Source: Winogradskya consettensis (GTDB lineage Bacteria; Actinomycetota; Actinomycetes; Mycobacteriales; Micromonosporaceae). From it: a DNA stretch of 64,000 nucleotides. Both the position numbers and the translations under genes were made by a program. The DNA lies in assembly GCF_018332715.1 (NCBI RefSeq), contig NZ_BOQP01000043.1:62001-126000 (forward strand). Reading direction: 5' to 3'. Positions 43,749-52,487 of this stretch are shown here, piece by piece. Position 1 is the first letter of the stretch; each line of letters opens with the position of its first letter. The notes beneath the pieces are model-generated. The model did no database searches. It saw nothing but the letters and a program-made list of their open reading frames with translations, and was not told the DNA's origin.

Positions 43749-46487
43749 ATGTCACGACCGATGGACTGGGACGTCCTCGATCTCGGCGGCGACCCCACCC
43801 CCGGTGATCCCACCCGGGTGCGGCAGCTCGCGTCACGGTTCCACGACTTCGCCGAGACCGCGCACCGCGCGAAGGTCGCGGTCGAATCACTGCAGGGCGA
43901 CGGCGCCGTCCTGACCTGGGTGGGTCTGTCCGGCGACGCGTTCCGCGAGCAGTTCGGCGACTTCCCCAATCAGGTCAACAAGCTCTACCAGTCACACCTC
44001 ATGGTCGGCGACGCCCTCGACGTGTACGCCCCGACCCTGGAGACCGCGCAGGCCCAGGCCGACCGCGCCCTCGCCGACGGCCGGGTCGCCGCCGAGAAGC
44101 TGAAATCGTTGCAGGGCGCCCTGTCCACCGCCCAAACCGACTTCACCGGCGCATCCCAGGCAGCCGAAAAAGCCCAGGCAGAAACCCAGGCACCGGACCC
44201 CGACCAGGTCAAGCAGGCCGTCAAGGACGCCGACGCCGCGAAAGCCAAGGTCAGCGGCGCCCAGAGCGCGGTCAACGGCGCCCAGCAGGAGCTCGACCTC
44301 GCCAAACAACTCGCCGACCAGGCGAAACAGATGCGCGACGGCGCCGCCCAGGTCTGCAAGCGGGAGATCGAGGACGCCTCCGACGCCGGCATCCAGCCAC
44401 GGTCGTTCTGGCAGAAACTCGGCGACGCCCTCAAAGAGCTCTGGAACATCATCTGCGAGGTCGCCAAATGGGTGGCCCTCGTCGCGGGCATCATCGGCAT
44501 GATCCTCGGCGGCCCCCTCGCCTGGATCGCCCTCGCCGCCGGAGCGATCCTGCTCGTCAAAGCCATTGTGGACTTCGCCCAGGGCAAGGGCTCCGTACTC
44601 GACCTCGTCATGGGCGTCCTCGGCATCATCCCGGGCGTCAAGGGCCTGACCTCGCTGTCGAAGCTGTCCGCGCTCTACAAGGCCGGCGGCCTCAAGGAGA
44701 TCGCCAAGGCGGCCCTGACCGGCATGAAGACCATGGCCAAGGACATGGTCGGGCTGGTCAAGGCGGCCGGGACCGGCGCGCTGACCATCGTCAAGAAGCT
44801 CGGCGACAGCTCCGCCTCCGTCCTCAGCTCGGTCAAGTCCGCGGGTGAGATCGTCGGCGATGCCGTCAGCGTCGGCGCCGCCAAGCTCGGTGACCTGTTC
44901 CCGGGCGGCTCCCCGAAAGCGATCCGCGACATCCCGCCGCCGCGGGGCGGGGAGGACGGGTTCGGTGTGCTCACCCTGCCGACGCTGCCGGCTGCCGCGG
45001 GCGGGCAGAAGTTCGCGCAGCGCTTCAACGACCTCACGACGCTGAAGAGCAGCACGGAGAGCACCGAGTTCAGCAAGATCAAGGCCGACTTCGACGCCAA
45101 GTTCCAGACCGAGAAGACCTCGATCCAGAAGAACTACGCCGACCAGCTGAAGGTCAAGACCGACCAGCTCAAGGTCGATTACCAGGCCAAGTTCGACGCC
45201 GGGAAGCTACCGATCGAGAAGAAGTACACCGACGATCTCGCGAGCAAGACCAACGAGATCAAGCTGGACTACGGCAAGCAGCTCGACCTCGAGAAGGGCA
45301 AGCTCGACGTCAAGTACGACCAGCTCAAGGCCACCAAGACCACTGAGCTGCAGCAGCTGCACCTGGCCGACCACAACGTGAAGCTCAACGATCTGACCCA
45401 GATCCACGCCGGTAAGCAGAACGGGTTGCCCGCGCAGATGGACCAGTTCGACCAGGCTGCGAAGGCGCACTTCGACACCCTGGACCCTGTCTCCGCGCAG
45501 AACTTCAACACCGAGTACTTCACCAACCTGCGCCCGGCGAAGGAGCAGGAGCTGACGGCGGAGTTCAAGGCGGACTTCGACAAGGGCGTCGCCGATCTGC
45601 CGGGCCAATCCCAGAAGCTCTACGACGCGGACCTGGCGAAGAACCTCGGCGACCTGGACAACCTCAAGGCCGCCGACATCAAGGCCGCCGAGACGAACTT
45701 CACCGACCTGGCCAAGGTCGACATCGAGAAGGCCGACGTCAAGCTCACCGAGATCAAGACCAACGAGCTCAACAACCTGGACGCCAAGCTCACCGGCGAC
45801 ATGACCGCTGACGTCAACGTCGCCACCGCCGACTTCAACAAGCTCGAACTCGCCGACATCTCCACCGCCCAGGCCAAGTTCGACGGGCTGGCCAACGTCG
45901 ACATCGCCCACGCCCAGGGCAACATCGACAGCCACTTCGTCAACCTCGACCACAACCTGCGCGGCGAAATGCTCGACAGCACCGGTATCGACATCAAGAC
46001 GTCGAGCGGGAACGTCAAGGTGCTGTTCGGCAACAACGGCGCGGACGTCGCCGACCTGGGCACGGTGGTCGACAAGAACTGGGCCAAGCTCGACGACATC
46101 AACCCGAACAAGAACCTCGCCTCCGACGTCAACTGCACGGTCTGTGTGCAGCGCTTCGACGACTACATCAAGACCGACACCGTCACGGTGGCGCAGAAGA
46201 TCCCGACCATCCGGCCGTTGAGCGACATCGAGGCCGCCAAGAGCGTCACGTTCCAGCAGATCCCCAACGCCGACTACGCGACCGTCGTGGACAAGATGGC
46301 GGCCATGCCCGACAACACGGTCGGTATCATCGGCTACCTCAAGAACGGCTCGGGCGGCGGCCACGTCATGAACGTGATCAAGGTCGACGGCCGGGTCGCG
46401 TTCGTCGATGCCCAGAGCGGCAAGCTGGGTGACCTGCCCTGGCTGGACCCGAAACTCGACGAGCTGCACTTCACCACTCTCAAATGA
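43749..46487 (+). CDS. T7SS-delivered toxin with papain-fold glutamine-deamidase-like C-terminus
   Basis: 912 aa; ATG 43749 behind AGGAAAGGGAACG. Residues 1-327 are nearly the same as those of the Rhs toxin (13 substitutions by eye): WXG-like hairpin with W57-V-G59, coiled coil, hydrophobic hairpin. Residues about 400-760 are a charged helical stalk of repeats such as LTEIKTNELNNLDAKL. The last 125 residues carry a Cys-His-Asp set: C796 in VNCTVC, H872 in GGHVMNVIK and D887 in FVDAQSGK. This is the pattern of Tox-PL (papain-fold, glutamine deamidase) toxins. The downstream gene encodes an Imm35-like protein, the usual partner. Confidence 0.9.
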   Translation: MSRPMDWDVLDLGGDPTPGDPTRVRQLASRFHDFAETAHRAKVAVESLQGDGAVLTWVGLSGDAFREQFGDFPNQVNKLYQSHLMVGDALDVYAPTLETAQAQADRALADGRVAAEKLKSLQGALSTAQTDFTGASQAAEKAQAETQAPDPDQVKQAVKDADAAKAKVSGAQSAVNGAQQELDLAKQLADQAKQMRDGAAQVCKREIEDASDAGIQPRSFWQKLGDALKELWNIICEVAKWVALVAGIIGMILGGPLAWIALAAGAILLVKAIVDFAQGKGSVLDLVMGVLGIIPGVKGLTSLSKLSALYKAGGLKEIAKAALTGMKTMAKDMVGLVKAAGTGALTIVKKLGDSSASVLSSVKSAGEIVGDAVSVGAAKLGDLFPGGSPKAIRDIPPPRGGEDGFGVLTLPTLPAAAGGQKFAQRFNDLTTLKSSTESTEFSKIKADFDAKFQTEKTSIQKNYADQLKVKTDQLKVDYQAKFDAGKLPIEKKYTDDLASKTNEIKLDYGKQLDLEKGKLDVKYDQLKATKTTELQQLHLADHNVKLNDLTQIHAGKQNGLPAQMDQFDQAAKAHFDTLDPVSAQNFNTEYFTNLRPAKEQELTAEFKADFDKGVADLPGQSQKLYDADLAKNLGDLDNLKAADIKAAETNFTDLAKVDIEKADVKLTEIKTNELNNLDAKLTGDMTADVNVATADFNKLELADISTAQAKFDGLANVDIAHAQGNIDSHFVNLDHNLRGEMLDSTGIDIKTSSGNVKVLFGNNGADVADLGTVVDKNWAKLDDINPNKNLASDVNCTVCVQRFDDYIKTDTVTVAQKIPTIRPLSDIEAAKSVTFQQIPNADYATVVDKMAAMPDNTVGIIGYLKNGSGGGHVMNVIKVDGRVAFVDAQSGKLGDLPWLDPKLDELHFTTLK

Positions 46488-46504
46488 TCAGCGAGGACAG
46501 CCCC

Positions 46505-46822
46505 ATGGATCTGACCGAGGCACGGACGCTGGCCGAGGCGAAGCTGCGCGAGCTCGAGACCCCCGACGCCCCGCTGCAGCTCAACGATCAGTACGCGACC
46601 GAGATCCCCTGGGCGTGGTACTTCCCGTTCAACACGGCCCGCTACTTCGAGACCCGGCAGTTCAGCGACAGCGCCCCGAGCGGCCCGATCGTCGTCAACA
46701 AGGACGGCAGCGACATCTGGGTGGCGGGTTCCGCCGCACCCCTCGAGAGGTGGCTCAACCAATACGCCGAGGAGCACGGCTATCCCCTCGTGCCGCTGCC
46801 GCCGACGCGTTCAGCTTTTTAG
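46505..46822 (+). CDS. Imm35/YrhB-like immunity protein
   Basis: 105-aa protein with the YrhB/Imm35 pattern: WAWYFPFNTARYFETRQF, then PIVVNKDGSDIWVAGSAAPLERWLNQYAEEHG. Such proteins neutralise papain-fold toxins encoded just upstream, which is the case here. ATG 46505 has GCGAGGA upstream; an in-frame ATG at 46484 overlaps the toxin stop (ATGA), so coupled translation is possible from either start. Confidence 0.85.
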   Translation: MDLTEARTLAEAKLRELETPDAPLQLNDQYATEIPWAWYFPFNTARYFETRQFSDSAPSGPIVVNKDGSDIWVAGSAAPLERWLNQYAEEHGYPLVPLPPTRSAF

Positions 46823-46874
46823 GGTCTGTTCATGACTGGGCCCGCCGCAGCCCGGCCTCAGTCATGAACAGGTC
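46823..46874. terminator. Large inverted repeat closing the T7SS island
   Basis: CTGTTCATGACTG (46826-46838) and its exact complement CAGTCATGAACAG (46859-46871) flank a GC-rich loop, directly between converging genes. It probably terminates both transcripts. There is no T run on the right arm. Confidence 0.65.
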
Positions 46875-47528
46875 CTAAGCGGCGCGGCCGGTTCGGAAGG
46901 CGTGGGCGACCAGGGCAGCGCGGTCGCGGCAGCCGGTTTTGGCGAGCAGGTGGTTGACGTGGGTTTTCACCGTGGCCTCGGAGACGTGGAGGCGGGTGGC
47001 GATCTCCGGGTTGGTGCGGCCCTGGGCGATCTCTCGCAGGACTTCGTCCTCGCGGGCGGTGAGGCCGTCGGCCTCGGCCTGGGTGGGCACCGCGAACGGT
47101 GAGCCGGCGGCGAGGGCTTCCAGCAGGCGGCGCTGGACGCTCGGGTCGAGCAGGGCCTCGCCTGCGGCGACCGTGGTGATCGCCTGGCGGATCTCTTCGG
47201 CGCCGGCGTCCTTGGTCAGGTAGCCCCGGGCACCGGCCTGCAGGGCACGAAAGACCGAGCTGTCATCCGCGTACGTCGTGAGCACCACGACGCGTGCCCG
47301 GCTGCCGGACGCCGTGAGCTTGGCCGTCGCGGCGATGCCGTCCACGGTCGGCATGTTCAGGTCCATCAGGATGACGTCCGGATCGGCGCCGGCGGCCTGA
47401 CGTAGCGCGTCGGCGCCGTCGATGGCGGTGCCGACGACCTCGATGCCGTCGAGCAGGCCGAGCATCATGGCGAGCCCGTCGCGGACCACTTTCTGGTCGT
47501 CGGCGATCAGGACGGTGACGGTGGTCAT
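46875..47528 (-). CDS. NarL/LuxR-family response regulator
   Basis: 217 aa. Receiver with D10/D11 and phospho-acceptor D56 (VILMDLNMP); output helix-turn-helix LTAREDEVLREIAQGRTNPEIATRLHVSEATVKTHVNHLLAKTG. Its ATG overlaps the stop of the upstream kinase gene by 4 nt. It is last in a three-gene operon (membrane protein, kinase, regulator). Confidence 0.95.
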   Translation of the reverse strand: MTTVTVLIADDQKVVRDGLAMMLGLLDGIEVVGTAIDGADALRQAAGADPDVILMDLNMPTVDGIAATAKLTASGSRARVVVLTTYADDSSVFRALQAGARGYLTKDAGAEEIRQAITTVAAGEALLDPSVQRRLLEALAAGSPFAVPTQAEADGLTAREDEVLREIAQGRTNPEIATRLHVSEATVKTHVNHLLAKTGCRDRAALVAHAFRTGRAA

Positions 47529-48646
47529 CGGCTTCCCAGGGGCAGGGTGAGGTTGACGCGCCAGCCGGCGCCGGACGGGCCGGCTTCGAGATGGCCGCCG
47601 GCGAGCGCTGCCCGCTCGGCCAGGCCGGTCAGCCCGAAACCGCCGGAGGGCAGCACCGAGTCCGGGTCGGGCACTCCCCCGCTGTCGGTGACTGTCACTG
47701 CCACCTCCGTGGGGGTCCAGGCGAGCACGACGTCGGCGCGGGCGAGCGGGCCGGCGTGCTTGGCGGTGTTGGTCAGGGCTTCCTGAACCGTACGGTAGAG
47801 CGCCAGCCCCGCCTCCCCCGGCAGCGGCTGCGGAACGCCGGTGACGGCGAACGTGGCCCCCGCCTTACCGGCCAGCTCCGGAATGTGTGCCGGGCCGGGC
47901 AACGGGTCACCGCGCAGGGTTTCCACCACCCGCCGGGCCCCGGCCAGCCCGTCGCGGGCGAGCCCGTGGGCGTCGGTCAGCTGGGCCACCAGGCGCGGGT
48001 CGGCTGATGTCTTCTCCGCGAGCAGCCGCGCGCCTTCGAGATGCACGGCGAGGCCGGACAGCGTGTGGGCGAGGACGTCGTGCAGCTCGCGGGCCATCCG
48101 GCCGCGTTCGGCGAGCCGGGCTGCCTCCTCCCGGGCCTCGCGGGCCGCGGCCTCCTCGGCGAGCTGGGCTTCCGCGGCCTCCCGGGCCAGGCGGTTGGCG
48201 CCGGCGAAGGCCGAGGACAGGAAGAGGAAACAGCCACCGATGCCGAGGTTCAGAAAAGCCTGCAAACCCTGCTGCGATGTGTACGCCTCAGCGACCGCGA
48301 GGCTCACCACCACGATCCCGCCACTGATCAGGGCGATCCGCCGGGGAAGCCGCAGACCCATGCCCGCCAGCGCCATGAAGCCGAGGATGTAGCCGGGCCC
48401 GGCGATCTGGATCCGGTCGAGCACCGCCCCGCAGAGCCCGGCGGCGGTGAAGCAGAGAGTCACGATCCGGATGTCGGTGATCTTCGAGGCGGTGCCGGCC
48501 AGCCAGAGCGCGAGCCCGGCGGCGGTGATGATCGGGACGGCGATCCGCGCGGCCTGCGAGGCGGGGAATCCGGCCAGCACACTGTCGATCGCGATGACCG
48601 CGGTGCTGGCCCAGACCATGATCCGCAATCCGGTGCGAGCGTTCAC
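47525..48646 (-). CDS. HisKA_3-type sensor histidine kinase
   Basis: 373-aa kinase: five or six membrane helices in the first 160 residues, a coiled linker rich in AEEAAAREAREEAARLAE, the phospho-His in MARELHDVLAHTLSGL, and an HATPase domain (VQEALTNTAKHAG and GGFGLTGLAERAAL). It has no extracellular loop large enough for ligand binding, so it may sense the membrane. Start GTG 48646; the gene overlaps both neighbours by 4 nt. Confidence 0.93.
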   Translation of the reverse strand: MNARTGLRIMVWASTAVIAIDSVLAGFPASQAARIAVPIITAAGLALWLAGTASKITDIRIVTLCFTAAGLCGAVLDRIQIAGPGYILGFMALAGMGLRLPRRIALISGGIVVVSLAVAEAYTSQQGLQAFLNLGIGGCFLFLSSAFAGANRLAREAAEAQLAEEAAAREAREEAARLAERGRMARELHDVLAHTLSGLAVHLEGARLLAEKTSADPRLVAQLTDAHGLARDGLAGARRVVETLRGDPLPGPAHIPELAGKAGATFAVTGVPQPLPGEAGLALYRTVQEALTNTAKHAGPLARADVVLAWTPTEVAVTVTDSGGVPDPDSVLPSGGFGLTGLAERAALAGGHLEAGPSGAGWRVNLTLPLGSR

Positions 48647-49161
48647 CCGGCCATTGTCCAGGAAGCGACCGGGCGCGGGGCACGGGAGGCGAAGATGCTG
48701 GTCATGGCGAGCCGGGCGCCGACCATGGCCAGCGACATCACGATGAAGGCGGCGGTCCAGGCGTCCGCTCCGGTGATCAGGTGGGTGCGGGAGAACGTGA
48801 CGAGCCCGGCGGTGAACCAGTGGTCGGCGCCGTAGATGAACGCGAGCCGGGCGGCGGTGACCGCGATCCAGAGGGCGGCGAAACCGAACCCCGCGGTGGT
48901 CAGGATCTTCCCGGTGGACGGGTCACGGTGGACCTTGACGAGCAACCCCGAGAACACCCCGAGGAGTACGCCCGCAGCGCCGCCGATCACCACCAGCGGG
49001 ACGTCGTTGCCCTCGGTCGGGAAGGACTTGAGGTAGATGGCCGCGACCACCGCCACGATGATCAGCGGCCGGATGATCCGCGACCGGGTGAGCTCGTGGG
49101 TGCCGAGACCCGTGAAGAGCATGAGAGCGAGGATGCTGAGGCTGATCACGTAGTTCGTCAT
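48643..49161 (-). CDS. Membrane protein of the two-component operon (DUF1453/CcdC-like)
   Basis: 172-aa protein with five hydrophobic helices (about 4-18, 30-46, 56-75, 90-110, 130-155) in the general pattern of CcdC/DUF1453 proteins. It is the first gene of the operon and overlaps the kinase by 4 nt, suggesting it is a partner or target of the signalling pair. Specific function is unknown. Confidence 0.75.
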   Translation of the reverse strand: MTNYVISLSILALMLFTGLGTHELTRSRIIRPLIIVAVVAAIYLKSFPTEGNDVPLVVIGGAAGVLLGVFSGLLVKVHRDPSTGKILTTAGFGFAALWIAVTAARLAFIYGADHWFTAGLVTFSRTHLITGADAWTAAFIVMSLAMVGARLAMTSIFASRAPRPVASWTMAG

Positions 49162-49251
49162 GCGTCAACGATCGCGAACTTCGCGCTGATCCGAATCCGC
49201 GCAGGGATGGAGTTCCCGCCTCCACCCGTAGGTGGAGACGGGACATCCGGG

Positions 49252-50427
49252 TCAGCAGCGGCCGAGGTCCTCCCACTGCTGGGTCCAGCCGGGCTCGGAG
49301 CCCTGCGTCCAGTACTTCGCCTTCCAGAGGTGCTTGCCGTCACCCAACGGCGGGCCGCTGGGGTCGCCGTACCTGCTCTTCTCGTGGATGACCGTCTGGC
49401 CACCCGTGTACGCCGTCGCGAACGCCCACTCCGCCGCGGACGAGCAGTTTCCGGGGTTCGCCGGCGGCGTCGTGGACGGTGATGTCGGTGGCGTCGTGGT
49501 AGGTGGTGTGGTCGGGGGGCTGGTGCAGCCGCCGGTGGCGTCGACCGTGTCGGTGAAGGTGGTGCCACCCGACCGGTACGCCGCCGCCGAGGAGCTCACC
49601 TGCGCGGGTGTCAGGACGCGGTTCTTGGCGAACAGCACCCAGTCGACCTGCTGGACGTACGTCGAGAGCCCGCCGCTGTGCGCCGCGGTGTCGATGAACC
49701 ACAGGTTCCAGTTGATGGTCATCGTCTGGCGCGGGTAGACGTGGCCCGAGTGGTCGCCCACCCGGACGCCGTCGATGTAGTAGATGACGTGCCCGTTCGC
49801 CACGGTGGCGACCAGGTCGTGCCACCCGTTCAGCGAGCTGCGCTGCTCGGAGTGCGTGTTGTCGGCGTACCACGGCTCGTTGCGGTAGGTGTACCAGGTG
49901 GTCTGGTAGTTGATCGGGCCGGTCTCGCCCCAGCCGCCGTTGGGCAGGTACTCGGAGATGTCCAGTTCGCTGTACGTCGGGTCCAGGTCGCCGTTCAGCG
50001 GGCTGATCGTGAAGAACGTCTCGTTGATGTGGTCGCCGTCCGCGCCGCCGGTCGGGGTGTCGGTGAAGCGGACGCGGCTTGCGTACGTTCCCTCGAAGTA
50101 CCGTTTCTGGGTGCTGTAGAGCTCCGCGTGGTTGGTGCCGGCGCCGGTGCCGTCGGTCGATACGGTGAGCTGCATGACCTTCTGGCCGTCGGCGGTGGGG
50201 AAGGTGATGTTGTTCGGGGACCAGGTGGCACCGGGAACGCCGGGGCCGCCGGAGTAGCTGCGGGGAGTCCAGCCGTGGGCGGTCAGGGCGGCGTCCGAGG
50301 ACGAGTTGTAGGAGAAGTCGTCGAAGAGCTGACCGCAGTCCGCGGCCGAGGCACTCGGTGCTCCGGCGAAGACCGCCAGCGTGCCGAGCAGTGTGACCGC
50401 CCCTGCCAGAGCCAGGGATTGGCGCAT
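49252..50427 (-). CDS. Secreted GH16-like glycosidase with C-terminal chitin-binding module
   Basis: 391-aa exported enzyme. Signal peptide 1-29 (GTLAVFAGAPSASA). Catalytic domain about 30-280 with the GH16 motif ExDxxE: E154, D156, E159 in SELDISEYLP. A Thr/Pro linker at about 300-322 leads to a CBM5/12 module ending in LWKAKYWTQGSEPGWTQQWEDLG. It likely cuts a beta-glucan-type polysaccharide while bound to chitin or cellulose. Start ATG 50427. Confidence 0.88.
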   Translation of the reverse strand: MRQSLALAGAVTLLGTLAVFAGAPSASAADCGQLFDDFSYNSSSDAALTAHGWTPRSYSGGPGVPGATWSPNNITFPTADGQKVMQLTVSTDGTGAGTNHAELYSTQKRYFEGTYASRVRFTDTPTGGADGDHINETFFTISPLNGDLDPTYSELDISEYLPNGGWGETGPINYQTTWYTYRNEPWYADNTHSEQRSSLNGWHDLVATVANGHVIYYIDGVRVGDHSGHVYPRQTMTINWNLWFIDTAAHSGGLSTYVQQVDWVLFAKNRVLTPAQVSSSAAAYRSGGTTFTDTVDATGGCTSPPTTPPTTTPPTSPSTTPPANPGNCSSAAEWAFATAYTGGQTVIHEKSRYGDPSGPPLGDGKHLWKAKYWTQGSEPGWTQQWEDLGRC

Positions 50428-50603
50428 GGATCCTCCAAGTTGGGGGTTACTTGGCCGCGCCGGTGGTCATCCCGGCACGGATATGGCATTTGCGCTGCGG
50501 TGACCCCGGCTGACCGACAGGGAGGCCAGGCCCTGCGCCGGGACGTACCGCCGTCTGGGTGGATCCGGGCTGCGTCCGACCGTCGTGACCGGCCGGACAC
50601 GGC

Positions 50604-51353
50604 CTACGCGCCGCGGCGGATCCGGCCGGCGTAGCGCGCTTCGAGCTCGTGGTTGTGCTCACGGCCGCCCGGCACGTTGTCGGACAGGTAGACCGGTGGG
50701 GTCACCCCGAGCGCCAGCAGCCGCGCCACCACTTCGGCGACGATCTGCTGCGCCAGCAACGCGGCGGTGATCGACGAGACCGCGCCGGTCGCGCCACCGT
50801 CGTAGGGGAGGGTGGCGTCGCCGTACGGTGCGCCGTTGTCGAGGACGACGTCGGCGAGGTCGGTGAGTTTGAGCCCGCTCGGGTGCCGCGACGGCACGCG
50901 CGCCGAGTGGGTGAGCGAGGTGATCGCGATGAGTGCGTGCCCGCGCTGCTTGACGAGCTGGGCCATCTCGACGATCGCGCCGTTGACCCCGGAGTTGCTG
51001 GCGATCACGAACGCGTCGCCGGGCTGGACGGGGGCGAGCTCGTAGAGGCGGTGGGCGACGCTCGGGGTCCGCTCGAGCTCCGGGTCGGTGAGGGCGCTGG
51101 TGGGCTCCCCTCCGTACAGAACGATGTCTCGTAGTGCGATTTTGCTCGTCGGCACCAGGCCGCCGGCGCGCCCCGCGATCTCCATGGCCAGCGCCTCGGA
51201 GTGCCCGCAGCCGAAGGCCTGGATCACCCCGCCGGCCTGCAGCGTCGCGGTCAGCAGGTCGGCGGCGCCCGCCACGAGGTCACCCTGCTCGGTGCCGACC
51301 CGGTCGATCGCTTCCTGGATCGCGGCAACGTACGCGGCGCTGGAGATCGTCAT
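50604..51353 (-). CDS. SIS-domain sugar-phosphate protein
   Basis: 249-aa phosphosugar isomerase-fold protein of the UPF0309 type: AFGCGHSEALAMEIAGRAGG, DAFVIASNSGVNGAIVEMA, HALIAITSLTHS and NGAPYGDA. It overlaps the regulator gene by 4 nt (ATGA), so the two form an operon. It probably binds or isomerises a phosphorylated amino sugar. Confidence 0.9.
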   Translation of the reverse strand: MTISSAAYVAAIQEAIDRVGTEQGDLVAGAADLLTATLQAGGVIQAFGCGHSEALAMEIAGRAGGLVPTSKIALRDIVLYGGEPTSALTDPELERTPSVAHRLYELAPVQPGDAFVIASNSGVNGAIVEMAQLVKQRGHALIAITSLTHSARVPSRHPSGLKLTDLADVVLDNGAPYGDATLPYDGGATGAVSSITAALLAQQIVAEVVARLLALGVTPPVYLSDNVPGGREHNHELEARYAGRIRRGA

Positions 51354-52285
51354 TGGGGCTTGTCCTTCCGTCCTCGTTTGCGGGTGGCCGAAGGGTCCGG
51401 AACGCGGTGGGCGTCGACCGCGCGGACGGTGAGCTCGAGCGCCTCGGCGGTGCGCTCGAACGTGCGCTGCGCGACGGCGACGTAGATCAGGTCGAGGATG
51501 AGCAGCTGGGAGTGCAGAGCGGACAGCGCGGCGAGCCGGAACGTGGTCTCGTGCACCGAGGTGGTGAAGACGACATCCGCGACCTCGGCCAGCGGGGACC
51601 GGCCGAACGAGGTCACCGCGACGGTCAGCGCGCCGTGGTCGGAGGCCTCGGCCAGCGTCTCGATCGCCTCCCGCGTCCGCCCCGAATGGGACAGCGCGAT
51701 CGCGACGTCGCCCGGCCCGAGCAGCGCGGCGTTGGTCAGCGCGGTGTGCGTGTCCGCCCGGTAACGCACCGGGACCCGGATCCGCTCCAGCCGGAACGCC
51801 ATCTCGCTGCCCGCCGTCCCGCTGCTGCCCAGCCCGAAGATCTCCACCCGGCCGGCCGTCGCGATGGCCGTGGCGACCCGCTCGACCGCGTCGGTGTCCA
51901 ACCCGGACGCGGTGGCCTGGATCGCCCGGCTGTCGGCGGCGGTGATGATGTCGAGCACCTTGTCGAGCTGGTCCTCGGGGTTGATGTCGCCGCTGATGTC
52001 GGTCTCCCAGCGTGCCTGCTCGGCCCGCCCGGTCTCGGTGGCGACGGCTACGCGCAGGTTCGCGTATCCCTTGAAGCCCAGTGCCCGCGAGAAGCGGGTG
52101 ACCGTCGCCGTCGAGGTCCCGGACCGCTCGGCCAGGTCGATGATGCTGGCGTGCGCGGCCGTCTCCGGGTCGTCGAGGATCGCCTCGGCGATCTTCGCCA
52201 GTGCCTCCGGCATGGTCGGCCCCTCGATGCGCAGCCGCCCCAGCAGCCCACCACTCTCACCCGTCACGGCGAACTTCCTTTTCAT
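51350..52285 (-). CDS. MurR/RpiR-family transcriptional regulator
   Basis: 311 aa. N-terminal RpiR helix-turn-helix (about 30-75, SIIDLAERSGTSTATVTRFSRALGFKGYANLRV) and a C-terminal SIS sugar-phosphate sensor (about 130-260, VEIFGLGSSGTAGSEMAFRLERI and DVAIALSHSGRTREAIETL). It probably controls its own operon with the SIS gene and perhaps the nearby secreted glycosidase. Start ATG 52285. Confidence 0.93.
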   Translation of the reverse strand: MKRKFAVTGESGGLLGRLRIEGPTMPEALAKIAEAILDDPETAAHASIIDLAERSGTSTATVTRFSRALGFKGYANLRVAVATETGRAEQARWETDISGDINPEDQLDKVLDIITAADSRAIQATASGLDTDAVERVATAIATAGRVEIFGLGSSGTAGSEMAFRLERIRVPVRYRADTHTALTNAALLGPGDVAIALSHSGRTREAIETLAEASDHGALTVAVTSFGRSPLAEVADVVFTTSVHETTFRLAALSALHSQLLILDLIYVAVAQRTFERTAEALELTVRAVDAHRVPDPSATRKRGRKDKPQ

Positions 52286-52408
52286 AATGTCGCTTAGCGA
52301 TGAAAATTACGACCACTTGGAGCTCTGGTCAACAACCAGTTTCCATGGTTCGATCAGCGACATGATGCCCGCAGTGGGCCACTGTGGAGGCGGCGGCACA
52401 CCCGCGGC

Positions 52409-52452
52409 TGTCCACTTGATGCCATGTCCGCTCTGCGGCACCCCCGAAACAT
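52409..52452 (+). promoter_or_regulatory. Shared upstream element, copy 2 (before DUF1905 gene)
   Basis: TGTCCACTTGATGCCATGTC, 5 nt, TGCGGCA, 5 nt, GAAACAT, ending 35 nt before the next ATG. It matches the element at 2190-2235 in 33 of 34 block positions, in the same orientation relative to the following gene. Confidence 0.5.
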
Positions 52453-52487
52453 CCCGCCGGGCGGGGCGGGCGGGCCATGATCCGATC

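Noticed and set aside
2190..52452. The shared VHL(M/V)PCxLCG reading as a conserved coding remnant
   Set aside because: Both readings are open for only a few codons around the blocks and their flanks differ completely, so the match is better explained at DNA or RNA level.
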